5,964 nucleotides of DNA, taken from NCBI GenBank assembly GCA_020058965.1, contig JAGVCY010000236.1:1-5964 (forward strand). Reading direction: 5' to 3'. The stretch's first letter is position 1, and the number at the start of each line of letters is the position of its first letter. The notes under the pieces are model-generated. The model was not told the DNA's origin, did not search any database, and saw only the letters and a program-made list of their open reading frames with translations. This DNA is from Candidatus Omnitrophota bacterium (GTDB taxonomy: Bacteria > Omnitrophota > Gorgyraeia > 2-02-FULL-51-18 > JAGOUK01). Of the stretch, positions 1 through 5,831 are shown in pieces. A program made the position numbers and the translations under genes.

Positions 1-99
1 CTCATCACCCCGATCGCCATGGAAAAGGAACTCCGCTTCGCCATCCGCGAAGGCGGACGGACCGTCGGAGCGGGCGTTATCACGGAGATTTTGAAGTAA
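1..99 (+). CDS. tuf: Elongation factor Tu, C-terminal end (partial)
   Basis: The frame is open from base 1 and ends at TAA 97-99, giving 32 residues that begin [19 protein letters not shown] and finish with [11 protein letters not shown]. This is the last strand pair of EF-Tu domain 3, whose near-invariant [14 protein letters not shown] motif is fully present. EF-Tu is the cytosolic GTPase that delivers aminoacyl-tRNA to the ribosomal A site. The GTPase domain and domain 2 lie upstream of the window. The stop codon shares its last base with the rpsJ start (TAATG), so EF-Tu and S10 are encoded with no spacer. This is the common str-S10 linkage, but unusually tight. Identity is secure from the motif and the neighbour. 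Confidence 0.96.
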   Translation, partial: LITPIAMEKELRFAIREGGRTVGAGVITEILK

Positions 100-419
100 T
101 GTCACAAAAAGCCAACGCCAGTCAGCGGATCCGTATTCGTTTGCGCGCATTTGACCATCGCCTTTTGGATCAGTCCGCGAAAGAAATCGTCGAAACAGCC
201 AAGCGGACCGGCGCCCTTTTGATCGGTCCGATTCCGCTTCCGACCAAGCGCGAAATCTTTACCGTTAATCGCGCATCGTTCATCGACAAAAGGTCGCGCG
301 AACAGTTTCAGCTTAAGACACACCAACGCCTGATGGACATCGTGAATCCGACGGGCAAAACCATCGACGCCCTCAAAAAGCTGGATTTGCCGGCCGGTGT
401 GGATGTGGAGATCAAGTAA
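99..419 (+). CDS. rpsJ: 30S ribosomal protein S10 (NusE)
   Basis: S10 is a protein of the 30S head and also acts as NusE, which pairs with NusB in transcription antitermination. The 106-residue product fits the family length of about 103. Diagnostic segments are [15 protein letters not shown] (residues 11-25), the signature VETAKRTGA followed by GPIPLPTK (31-50), SREQF (66-70) and the C-terminal [12 protein letters not shown]. The ATG overlaps the tuf stop by one base. A CGGAG at 83-87 inside tuf is a plausible ribosome-binding site. The extended loop reads RASFIDK at 58-64, where E. coli has ISPHVNK, so the usual Pro-His-Val is replaced by Ser-Phe-Ile. The start is supported by the coupling to tuf and by a short N-terminal lead before the conserved IRIRL strand. 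Confidence 0.98.
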   Translation: MSQKANASQRIRIRLRAFDHRLLDQSAKEIVETAKRTGALLIGPIPLPTKREIFTVNRASFIDKRSREQFQLKTHQRLMDIVNPTGKTIDALKKLDLPAGVDVEIK

Positions 420-1144
420 TGATAGGGCTTATTGGTAAAAAAATTGGAATGACACAGGTCTTGAATCCTCTCGGAGATTTTTGGCCTGTGAGCGTGGTTC
501 AAGCAGGTCCTGCGCGCGTCACAAAAGTGATGACCAAGGAAAAAGAAGGGTACACTGGAATCCAAATCGGATTTGGTGATGTTAAAGAAAAGCATTTGAA
601 CAAGGCTCAGTCCGAGTCCTTCAAGAAGACGAATGTTAAGCCAGCGCGTCATTTGAAGGAATTTCGTTTAACCGCTGAAGAAGCAAGCGGCTATCAAGTG
701 GGTCAAGAAATTGGCCCCGATGTTTTTCAAGAAGGGGATTTTGTGGATGTGCATGGCCGGACGATTGGTAAGGGTTTTGCCGGCGTGATCAAACGCCATC
801 ATACCTCCCGTGGTCCCGAGACCCATGGTTCTATGCATCACCGGCGTATCGGCTCCATCGGAGCCAGCTCGTTTCCCTCACGCACCTGGCCGGGTCATCG
901 CATGCCGGGTCATTTGGGAGACGCCAACAAAACCGTTCAGAATCTTTTGGTGGTCGGTGTGAATAAAGAAGATAATTTATTGTTGATTCGCGGCTCGTTT
1001 CCAGGTTCCGACAATGCGCTGGTCACGATCACCAAGTCGTTCAAGCGCGCCAAGATCGATATCACTCAATACCTTAACCGGACTGCTCCGGGCGCTCCTT
1101 CCAAGAAGGAAGCGGCGGCCAAAAAGCCTGTCAAAAAGAAGTAA
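419..1144 (+). CDS. rplC: 50S ribosomal protein L3
   Basis: L3 is an early-assembly 50S protein whose extended loop reaches toward the peptidyl-transferase centre. The product has 241 residues against about 209 in E. coli. It shows the family start [13 protein letters not shown], the central signature from about F103 to R126 containing GKGFAGVIKR, then HGSMHHRRIGSIGASSFPSR (136-155) and RMPGHLG (161-167). The Gln that PrmB methylates in E. coli (Gln150) aligns with Ser151 here, so that modification cannot occur; small residues at this point are common in other phyla. Residues 222-241 form a Lys/Ala/Pro-rich tail absent from the E. coli protein. The start overlaps the rpsJ stop by one base, with TGGAG at 406-410 eight bases upstream. 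Confidence 0.98.
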   Translation: MIGLIGKKIGMTQVLNPLGDFWPVSVVQAGPARVTKVMTKEKEGYTGIQIGFGDVKEKHLNKAQSESFKKTNVKPARHLKEFRLTAEEASGYQVGQEIGPDVFQEGDFVDVHGRTIGKGFAGVIKRHHTSRGPETHGSMHHRRIGSIGASSFPSRTWPGHRMPGHLGDANKTVQNLLVVGVNKEDNLLLIRGSFPGSDNALVTITKSFKRAKIDITQYLNRTAPGAPSKKEAAAKKPVKKK

Positions 1145-1156
1145 GACGAGAGATTT

Positions 1157-1834
1157 ATGACTGCCAAAGCCAAAGTTAAAGCGCCGGAAGCCAAGCTCGA
1201 GATTCATGTGCTCGGAACCAACGGCAAAATTGTTTCGAGCGAAGCGCTCGATGCGCGTATTGCGGCGTCCGATTCACATGCGCATATTCTTTATCAAGTC
1301 GAGCGGTACTACCAAGCCAATTTGCGGCAGGGAACGCGCTCAACTAAGGATCGTTCCCAGGTTTCCGGAACTGGAAAAAAACCTTGGAAACAAAAGGGAA
1401 CCGGCCGAGCGCGCCATGGCTCGATGCGCTCCCCGATCTGGATCAAGGGTGGAGTGTCGGGAGGTCCGATGCCCAAGGAATTTAGTTACACGCTCCCCAA
1501 AAAAATTCTACGTGAAGCGCTTATCTTGGTTTTAAAAAAGAAGTCCAAAGACGGCCTTTTGTTTTTGGTCGATCAGTTTCAGTTTAAGGCCGGCAAGACC
1601 AAGGAATGTTCCAAGGCGGTTCGTCAGTACGGATGGCGCAAGCCGCTTGTGATCACCGAGGTCAAGGACGATATGACCCTTCGCTCAGGGCGCAATATTT
1701 CAGAGCTCACCCTCTCGAATGCTCAGGGCGTTTCAGCGCATGAACTGCTTTTTAGTCGCGAATGCGTGATGACGCGTCCGGCTTACACACATTTACTCAA
1801 GCGCCTCCATCCTTCGGAAGGATCCAAGTCATGA
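1157..1834 (+). CDS. rplD: 50S ribosomal protein L4
   Basis: L4 binds domain I of 23S rRNA and sends a long loop into the peptide exit tunnel. The loop is well conserved at residues 57-112: RQGTRSTKDRS, GTGKKPWKQKGTGRARHGS, then GGVSGGPMPKEFSYTLPKK. Lys80 corresponds to E. coli Lys63, a known macrolide-resistance site, and is unchanged. The globular C-terminal half contains LFLVDQF (about 135-141) and the RNISELTLSNAQGVSAHELL stretch (179-198). The length of 225 exceeds E. coli (201), mainly from a Lys/Ala N-terminus before LEIHVLG. A 12-nt gap separates it from rplC, and GAGAGA at 1148-1153 is a modest ribosome-binding site. In gammaproteobacteria L4 represses its operon through an S10 leader; no such leader lies in this window. 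Confidence 0.97.
   Translation: MTAKAKVKAPEAKLEIHVLGTNGKIVSSEALDARIAASDSHAHILYQVERYYQANLRQGTRSTKDRSQVSGTGKKPWKQKGTGRARHGSMRSPIWIKGGVSGGPMPKEFSYTLPKKILREALILVLKKKSKDGLLFLVDQFQFKAGKTKECSKAVRQYGWRKPLVITEVKDDMTLRSGRNISELTLSNAQGVSAHELLFSRECVMTRPAYTHLLKRLHPSEGSKS
1816..1822 (+). promoter_or_regulatory. Ribosome-binding site deciding the rplW start
   Basis: GGAAGGA lies inside the last codons of rplD, eight bases before the ATG at 1831. That start overlaps the rplD TGA as ATGA. It supports 1831 over an in-frame ATG further upstream at 1762, which would add 23 non-homologous residues. Confidence 0.75.
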
Positions 1835-2115
1835 AGACCGTCTATGATGTGGTAAAGAAACTTTTGAGAACTGAAAAAGGTCTGACCATGACCGAAACTC
1901 AGAACAAGTACTTGTTCGAAGTGGATCATGGATCCAATAAGCAAGAAATCAAGCAGGCCATCGAAAAGATTTATTCCGTTAAAGTTCGCAAGGTCAATAC
2001 TTTGATTCAGCCACGGAAGCCCAAGGTTCTGCGACGCGAAGCCGGTTTTCTTCCTGAGAGGAAGAAAGCCATCGTCCAGCTGGCCGAAGGTCATAAGATC
2101 GATCTGACGGTTTAA
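1831..2115 (+). CDS. rplW: 50S ribosomal protein L23
   Basis: L23 sits at the tunnel exit and is the docking point for trigger factor and SRP. The 94-residue product (MKTVYDVVKKLLRTEKG...) matches the usual 90-100 residues. Visible landmarks are LRTEKG (12-17), where Glu15 aligns with the trigger-factor docking residue Glu18 of E. coli, then NKYLFEVD (25-32), the helix KQEIKQAIEKIYSVKVRKVNT (37-57) and RKKAIVQLAEG (78-88). The basic tunnel loop reads PRKPKVLRREAGFLPERKKA; the Trp usual just before the KKA motif is absent. I chose ATG 1831, which shares ATGA with the rplD stop and has a good ribosome-binding site; the frame is open further upstream, but that sequence overlaps rplD. Two tandem stops (TAATAA, 2113-2118) follow. 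Confidence 0.96.
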   Translation: MKTVYDVVKKLLRTEKGLTMTETQNKYLFEVDHGSNKQEIKQAIEKIYSVKVRKVNTLIQPRKPKVLRREAGFLPERKKAIVQLAEGHKIDLTV

Positions 2116-2116
2116 T

Positions 2117-2123
2117 AAAGGAA
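2117..2123 (+). promoter_or_regulatory. Ribosome-binding site of rplB
   Basis: AAAGGAA fills the middle of the 14-nt rplW-rplB gap, six bases before ATG 2130. It is one of the few intergenic, rather than embedded, ribosome-binding sites in this operon. Confidence 0.7.
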
Positions 2124-2129
2124 CTCGCT

Positions 2130-2969
2130 ATGCCGATTAGAACATTCAAACCCACGACTCCGACTCTTCGCTGGAAGGCGATTTCAGATTTTTCCGAACT
2201 CATGCCTAAAGGTAAGAAGCCCGAGGGCTCTTTGATGGAGAGCAAGCATCGTTTGGGCGGCCGCAACAACACGGGTCGCGTCACCGCGCGTCGCCGCGGT
2301 CCGGGCCACAAGCGCTATTACCGCATTGTTGATTTTAGACGCGATCGCCTCGATGTCCCCGCCACCGTTATGTCCATCGAATATGACCCGAACCGTTCCG
2401 CTCGCATCGCGCTTGTCCAGTACCCCGATAAAGAGATTCGGTATATCCTCGCGCCGAACGGAATCAAGATCGGCGACAAGGTTCAGTCCGGATCCGGCAT
2501 CGAGCCTCAGCTCGGAAATTGTATGCCCATCCGCGAAATTCCGGCCGGTACTTTCATTCACAATATTGAGTTGTTCGAAGGTCGCGGCGGACAGATGGCC
2601 CGCTCGGCTGGAGCGTATGCGATCGTGATGACGAAAGAAGCCGATAGCACCATGGCGCAACTGAAGCTCCCGTCCGGAGAAGTGCGTTTGGTTCATCAAA
2701 ATTGTGTCGCGACCATCGGCCAGGTCGGAAATATTGATCATGAGAACGAGTCCTGGGGTAAGGCCGGACGCAGCCGCTGGCTGGGTTGGCGTCCTGCGTC
2801 CCGAGCCGTGGCGAAGAACCCTGTCGATCACCCCATGGGTGGCGGTGAAGGTAAGTCATCCGGCGGACGGCAGGCATGTAACCGTTGGGGTCAATTGGCC
2901 AAGGGTCTACACACTCGTAAGAAATCTAAACGCAGTAATCGGTACATCATTCAGCGGAGACCTAAGTAA
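2130..2969 (+). CDS. rplB: 50S ribosomal protein L2
   Basis: L2 is a primary 23S rRNA binder, needed for subunit association and for peptidyl-transferase activity. The 279-residue length matches the family (273 in E. coli). N-terminal OB-type region: [20 protein letters not shown] (43-62), YRIVDF (64-69), [13 protein letters not shown] (84-96) and RYILAP (104-109). C-terminal SH3-like region: [12 protein letters not shown] (153-164), [23 protein letters not shown]. The hallmark C-terminal motif reads [21 protein letters not shown] (221-241). His234, equivalent to E. coli His229, is kept, but the usual RG[ST/V]xAMN is altered to RAVAKN, and the second His of HPHGGG is Met. HPM forms are known in some other phyla, so the protein should be functional. 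The terminal RYIIQRR matches the family ending. Confidence 0.98.
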   Translation: MPIRTFKPTTPTLRWKAISDFSELMPKGKKPEGSLMESKHRLGGRNNTGRVTARRRGPGHKRYYRIVDFRRDRLDVPATVMSIEYDPNRSARIALVQYPDKEIRYILAPNGIKIGDKVQSGSGIEPQLGNCMPIREIPAGTFIHNIELFEGRGGQMARSAGAYAIVMTKEADSTMAQLKLPSGEVRLVHQNCVATIGQVGNIDHENESWGKAGRSRWLGWRPASRAVAKNPVDHPMGGGEGKSSGGRQACNRWGQLAKGLHTRKKSKRSNRYIIQRRPK

Positions 2970-3253
2970 TGGGACGCTCTCTTAAAAAAGGCCCTTTTGT
3001 CGATACGCATTTAGCCGAGAAGATCGCGAAGTCGCGTGAAAAGCGCGACCATAAGCCTATCAAGACCTGGTCGCGCCGCTCCACAGTGACGCCGGATTTT
3101 GTTGGAATGAGCTTCATGGTTCATAATGGAAACAAATTTATCACCGTCTACATCAACGAGCAGATGGTGGGTCATAAGCTCGGTGAATTCGCTCCGACGC
3201 GCACCTTCCGCGCACATGGCGGCATGACCAAACAAACGACCTCGCTCACGTAA
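2969..3253 (+). CDS. rpsS: 30S ribosomal protein S19
   Basis: S19 lies in the 30S head, contacts S13 and forms part of the intersubunit bridge near the A-site tRNA. The 94-residue product is close to the family norm (about 92). It contains [13 protein letters not shown] (3-15), [10 protein letters not shown] (31-40), PDFVG (42-46), VHNGNKF (51-57) and the S19 signature [20 protein letters not shown] (66-85). The start overlaps the rplB stop by one base (TAATG), with CGGAGA at 2955-2960 inside rplB as ribosome-binding site. The segment [10 protein letters not shown] differs slightly from the common NGKKFxPVYV; this looks like lineage variation. A 13-nt gap precedes rplV. Confidence 0.98.
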   Translation: MGRSLKKGPFVDTHLAEKIAKSREKRDHKPIKTWSRRSTVTPDFVGMSFMVHNGNKFITVYINEQMVGHKLGEFAPTRTFRAHGGMTKQTTSLT

Positions 3254-3255
3254 CC

Positions 3256-3260
3256 AAGGA
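3256..3260 (+). promoter_or_regulatory. Ribosome-binding site of rplV
   Basis: AAGGA lies in the short rpsS-rplV gap, six bases before ATG 3267. It supports that start, as does the protein beginning directly with the L22 N-terminal motif. Confidence 0.7.
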
Positions 3261-3266
3261 CAGCAG

Positions 3267-3710
3267 ATGATTTCACGAGCACAAGCGAGTTTTGTTCGGA
3301 TGGCACCTCGGAAAATGCGGTATGTATTGGATTTGCTGCGCGGAAAATCCGTGCCGCAGGCGCTTTCGATTTTAACCCGTACGCACAAAAAAGCGTCGGA
3401 GATCACCCGCAAGCTAATCCTAACCGCCGCCGACGCGGCTGAGAAACAGCATCAAGTTGCGGCCGAAGATTTAAAAATCACCCGCCTGTACGCTGATCAG
3501 GCCGGAATCATGAAACGTTTTAGGGCCATGAGTCTTGGTCGAGCCGGAGAAATCCGGAAGCGCCTGAGTCATGTGGTCGTGGAGCTTGATCGCATTTCTC
3601 CTGCGCCCAAAGCGCCGGCAGCTGCGAAGCAAGAAAAAAAGTCGGTTAAAGCCGAGACACCAAAAAATGCGGCACCCAAAGCGCGTAAGTTAGCAGGAGC
3701 TTCGAAATAA
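3267..3710 (+). CDS. rplV: 50S ribosomal protein L22 with Lys/Ala C-terminal tail
   Basis: L22 contacts all 23S rRNA domains, and its beta-hairpin lines the exit-tunnel constriction opposite L4. The core (1-112) shows the family helices: ISRAQASFVRMAPRKMRYVL (2-21), LLRGKSVPQALSIL (23-36), and ADAAEKQHQVAAEDLKI (55-71). The hairpin is IMKRFRAMSLGRAGEIRKR (81-99), followed by LSHVVVEL. Met82-Lys83-Arg84, deleted in classic macrolide-resistant mutants, is present. The tip reads AMSL at 87-90 where E. coli has PRAK, so two basic residues are missing. Residues about 113-147 form an Ala/Pro/Lys-rich, probably disordered extension beyond the usual 110-residue protein. Start ATG 3267 gives an N-terminus that begins directly with conserved sequence. 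Confidence 0.97.
   Translation: MISRAQASFVRMAPRKMRYVLDLLRGKSVPQALSILTRTHKKASEITRKLILTAADAAEKQHQVAAEDLKITRLYADQAGIMKRFRAMSLGRAGEIRKRLSHVVVELDRISPAPKAPAAAKQEKKSVKAETPKNAAPKARKLAGASK
3695..3699 (+). promoter_or_regulatory. Ribosome-binding site of rpsC inside rplV
   Basis: AGGAG lies within the last codons of rplV, 12 bases before the rpsC ATG at 3712. The spacing is longer than the usual 5-9 bases. The rplV stop is only one base from the rpsC start, so reinitiation by terminating ribosomes may help. Confidence 0.6.
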
Positions 3711-3711
3711 C

Positions 3712-4524
3712 ATGGGGCAAAAAGTATCCCCGGTATCATTCCGCCTCGGTTACACCAAGTGTTGGGATTCTCAGTGGTTCGCCGGCAAAAAAGAATTCGC
3801 CAAGAACCTTCTTGAGGATCTTAAAGTCCGGGAATTCATCTTAAAAGAATTCAAATCGGCCTCCGTCTCACGCGTTAAGATTGAGCGGTCATCGGATAAA
3901 GTACGCGTTAATATTTACACCGCTCGTCCGGGCGTGATCATCGGACGCCGCGGAGCGGACATCGACCGCCTGCGCGACACGATCATGAAAATGATCGGTA
4001 AAGAAATTCAGGTCAACATTCGGGAAATTAAGAATCCGAATTTGGATGCTCAGCTGGTGTCGGAGAATATTGCGCTCCAGTTGGAAAAGCGTATTTCATT
4101 CCGACGCGCGATGAAGAAGGCGATTCAGCAGACGCGGGAAGCCGGCGCAAAAGGTATTAAGCTTTATACCAAAGGTCGCTTGGGCGGATCCGAAATCGCG
4201 CGGCAAGAAGGGTATCATGTGGGTTCTGTCCCGCTCCACACGCTTCGAGCCAATATCGATTATGGATTTTCTGAAGCGAAGACCACCTACGGAATCATCG
4301 GCATTAAAGTTTGGATTTACAAAGGTGATTTTGTTGAGCGGCCGAACATTTATAAATTGGATGAGTTGGAAGTAGCCGCGAATGACCAGGTTAAGCGCGC
4401 GCCCCGTCCCGAACGTGACGGCCGTCGTCATGACGGACCCGAAGCACCAGCTGCCAATCATGCTCCTGCCGTGCATCTGATTGAGCCGTTAGAGGCCACA
4501 GGAGACGAAGATGTTACTGCCTAA
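3712..4524 (+). CDS. rpsC: 30S ribosomal protein S3
   Basis: S3 lies at the mRNA entry tunnel of the 30S head. It starts [22 protein letters not shown], a clear variant of the family MGQKVxPxGFRLG start. The KH type-2 domain spans about 39-107, with [12 protein letters not shown] as its nucleic-acid-binding loop. Arg131, Arg132 and Lys135 (FRRAMKKA), the positions tied to mRNA unwinding in E. coli, are conserved. The S3 signature covers [20 protein letters not shown] (145-164), [12 protein letters not shown] (173-184) and [15 protein letters not shown] (191-205). At 270 residues it exceeds E. coli (233) through a tail (about 215-270) that runs from basic ([12 protein letters not shown]) to acidic (DEDVTA). 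The last 14 nt overlap rplP, so the end of the tail also carries the rplP ribosome-binding site and start. Confidence 0.98.
   Translation: MGQKVSPVSFRLGYTKCWDSQWFAGKKEFAKNLLEDLKVREFILKEFKSASVSRVKIERSSDKVRVNIYTARPGVIIGRRGADIDRLRDTIMKMIGKEIQVNIREIKNPNLDAQLVSENIALQLEKRISFRRAMKKAIQQTREAGAKGIKLYTKGRLGGSEIARQEGYHVGSVPLHTLRANIDYGFSEAKTTYGIIGIKVWIYKGDFVERPNIYKLDELEVAANDQVKRAPRPERDGRRHDGPEAPAANHAPAVHLIEPLEATGDEDVTA
4500..4504 (+). promoter_or_regulatory. Ribosome-binding site of rplP inside rpsC
   Basis: AGGAG lies in the final codons of rpsC, six bases before ATG 4511. The good match and spacing fix the L16 start within the S3 reading frame, 14 nt before the S3 stop ends. Confidence 0.8.
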
Positions 4525-4927
4525 AAGAGTTAAATTTAGAAAAGTTCAAAAAGGGCGTAGAAGCGGTATCGCCGTTCGCGGTTCCTCGATTAATTTTGGA
4601 GACGCGGCTATTCAGGTTCTTGAAAATGGCTGGATCTCGAATAAACAGATCGAAGCAGCCCGTGTCGCCATGCAGCGGCACATCAAGTCCGGTCGTGTTT
4701 TTATCCGCATTTTTCCTGATAAACCCATCACCAAGAAACCCGCCGAAACCCGCATGGGTCGCGGTAAGGGAAATCCTGAGTTTTGGGTTGCGGTCGTCAA
4801 GCGAGGCCGTATTTTGTTTGAGATTCAAGGGGTTCCCAACGCATTGGCGCGCGAAGCATTTCGTTTGGCGGCCTATCGTTTGCCCTTGCGCACGCGTTTC
4901 GTGACCCGTCAAGGCGCGATCGCTTAG
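4511..4927 (+). CDS. rplP: 50S ribosomal protein L16
   Basis: L16 sits near the A-site tRNA elbow on the 50S subunit and is a late-assembly protein. The 138-residue length is typical (136 in E. coli). It begins [17 protein letters not shown], the family N-terminus, which confirms ATG 4511 despite the 14-nt overlap with rpsC. Further landmarks are [19 protein letters not shown] (41-59), [22 protein letters not shown] (66-87) with Arg81 at the position hydroxylated in E. coli L16, [18 protein letters not shown] (88-105) and [21 protein letters not shown] (111-131). It ends at TAG, the only amber stop in the window, which is itself part of the rpmC ribosome-binding site. Confidence 0.98.
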   Translation: MLLPKRVKFRKVQKGRRSGIAVRGSSINFGDAAIQVLENGWISNKQIEAARVAMQRHIKSGRVFIRIFPDKPITKKPAETRMGRGKGNPEFWVAVVKRGRILFEIQGVPNALAREAFRLAAYRLPLRTRFVTRQGAIA

Positions 4928-4930
4928 GAG
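4925..4930 (+). promoter_or_regulatory. rplP stop codon fused to the rpmC ribosome-binding site
   Basis: TAGGAG combines the rplP stop (TAG 4925-4927) with an AGGAG ribosome-binding site. It stands five bases before rpmC ATG 4936. Ribosomes terminating on rplP therefore sit on the next initiation region. Confidence 0.75.
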
Positions 4931-4935
4931 ATCAT

Positions 4936-5133
4936 ATGACATTAGCCAAAGCCAAAGATCTGCGGGAATTTTCCGCGGAAGAGTTAACTCAGCGCGCCGC
5001 CGCGTTGCGTAAAGAATTGTTTGAGTTGACCCAAAAGCGTGAAGTGGGACAGCTGGACCGACCGCACCGGATGCGGCAGATCCGTCGAGAAATTGCGCAG
5101 ATAATGACCGTCAAGAACGAGAAAAAGTCATGA
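4936..5133 (+). CDS. rpmC: 50S ribosomal protein L29
   Basis: L29 is a small two-helix protein next to L23 at the tunnel exit. The 65-residue product matches the family length of 60-70. It shows the typical LREFSAEELTQRAAALRKELFELTQKR (9-35) first helix and turn, then RPHRMRQIRREIAQIMTV (42-59), which corresponds to the family signature around the RxIRRxIAxI pattern. The short gap to rplP (8 nt) and the 4-nt overlap (ATGA) with rpsQ keep it within the coupled chain. L16-L29-S17 is the standard order in bacteria, which independently supports the call. Confidence 0.95.
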   Translation: MTLAKAKDLREFSAEELTQRAAALRKELFELTQKREVGQLDRPHRMRQIRREIAQIMTVKNEKKS

Positions 5134-5465
5134 GCACCATCACTCCGCAAGTTGCAGTAGAACGGGAAAACGGTAAACGGACGATCGTCGGCGTGGTCAC
5201 AAGCGACAAAATGAGCAAGACCATTGTCGTTCAAACCCAGTTTAAATTTAGACATCCTGTCTTTTCAAAAGTGGTTGTCAAGCGTGCCAAATTTAAGGCC
5301 CACGATGAGAAGAACGAAGCCAAAATCGGCGACACGGTGACCATTCGCGAATGCCGGCCCCTGTCCCGCGAAAAGCGCTGGAGTCTGGTCAGGGTGCACG
5401 ACGATGTTAAAAAAGTAATTCCCAAACGCCGCGCACATCTCGAACAGGGAGGGGAAAAGTCATGA
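5130..5465 (+). CDS. rpsQ: 30S ribosomal protein S17
   Basis: S17 is a primary 16S rRNA-binding protein of the 30S body with an OB fold. The conserved core is residues 18-90: TIVGVVTSDKMSKTIVV (18-34), HPVFSKVVVKRAKFKAHDE (42-60), the signature GDTVTIRECRPLSR (67-80), then WSLVRV (84-89). At 111 residues it is longer than E. coli S17 (84), with about 10 extra N-terminal residues and a basic C-terminal tail (about 92-111). The ATG overlaps the rpmC stop as ATGA. The upstream sequence is purine-rich but has no strong ribosome-binding site, so coupling to rpmC is likely. The codons for the tail also carry the rplN ribosome-binding site. Confidence 0.97.
   Translation: MSTITPQVAVERENGKRTIVGVVTSDKMSKTIVVQTQFKFRHPVFSKVVVKRAKFKAHDEKNEAKIGDTVTIRECRPLSREKRWSLVRVHDDVKKVIPKRRAHLEQGGEKS
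5447..5454 (+). promoter_or_regulatory. Ribosome-binding site of rplN inside rpsQ
   Basis: GGGAGGGG lies in the last codons of rpsQ, seven bases before ATG 5462. It supports the first of two closely spaced in-frame ATGs (5462 and 5465), which also gives the family-like MMQMRT start. Confidence 0.75.
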
Positions 5466-5830
5466 TGCAAATGAGAACGCTGTTCGAGGTCGCCGATAAC
5501 ACGGGCGCCCGCACAGCATCCATGATCGGTGTCGTCGGCCGGCAGGGTACCCTTATCGGCCGCTTGGGCGATGTCGTCAGCGCGAATATAAAGGAAGCCA
5601 GCGCAACCGCGACCGTTAAACGCGGCACGGTGGTCAAGGGCGTTATCGTTCGGACCAAACAGCGCATCCATCGCGCAGATGGAACCACCCTTCGTTTTGA
5701 TACCAACGCGATTGTCATCATTGATAACCAAAAAAATCCCATCGGTACCCGCGTGTTCGGACCCGTGCCGCGTGAACTGCGCGATAAGGATTTTATGAAA
5801 ATTATTTCTCTCGCACCTGAGGTGATCTAA
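5462..5830 (+). CDS. rplN: 50S ribosomal protein L14
   Basis: L14 lies on the 50S interface near L3 and L19 and contacts 16S rRNA; it is also the target of the silencing factor RsfS. The 122-residue length is the family norm. Motifs are [17 protein letters not shown] (1-17), [24 protein letters not shown] (43-66), [16 protein letters not shown] (71-86), [13 protein letters not shown] (95-107) and [12 protein letters not shown] (111-122). Thr96, Arg97 and Lys113 align with E. coli residues that I recall as RsfS contacts. The loop GRQGTLIGR at 26-34 replaces the common GGSKRRYA-type basic loop. The start overlaps the rpsQ stop as ATGA, leaving no spacer where E. coli has its spc promoter. Confidence 0.98.
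   Translation: MMQMRTLFEVADNTGARTASMIGVVGRQGTLIGRLGDVVSANIKEASATATVKRGTVVKGVIVRTKQRIHRADGTTLRFDTNAIVIIDNQKNPIGTRVFGPVPRELRDKDFMKIISLAPEVI
5819..5827 (+). promoter_or_regulatory. Strong ribosome-binding site of rplX inside rplN
   Basis: GAGGTGATC matches nine consecutive bases of the ideal complement to the 16S rRNA 3' end (AAGGAGGTGATCC). It is formed by the last L14 codons, including PEVI, and places the AGG core nine bases before ATG 5832. Confidence 0.8.
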
Positions 5831-5831
5831 C

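Noticed and set aside
1145..1156. Possible promoters or terminators in the intergenic gaps (1145-1156, 2116-2129, 3254-3266, 4928-4935)
   Set aside because: The gaps are 8-14 bases and hold only ribosome-binding sites. None has room for a -35/-10 pair or a GC-rich hairpin with a T-run.
1163..1175. Thirteen-base repeat GCCAAAGCCAAAG shared with 4945-4957 (start of rpmC)
   Set aside because: Both copies simply encode Ala-Lys-Ala-Lys near the N-terminus of basic ribosomal proteins. Two copies in such sequence are expected by composition.
1762..1830. Upstream in-frame ATG that would extend L23 by 23 residues
   Set aside because: The extension lies inside rplD and has no L23 homology. ATG 1831 has a good ribosome-binding site, gives the normal length and forms the ATGA coupling seen elsewhere in this operon.
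2184..2831. A 215-codon minus-strand open frame opposite rplB
   Set aside because: It is fully antisense to L2, shows no recognisable motif, and no minus-strand operon context exists. It is treated as a shadow frame.
5814..5824. Perfect inverted repeat CACCT-G-AGGTG overlapping the rplX ribosome-binding site
   Set aside because: A one-base loop cannot form a stable hairpin, and the left half is part of conserved L14 codons. It is probably coincidental rather than a translation switch.
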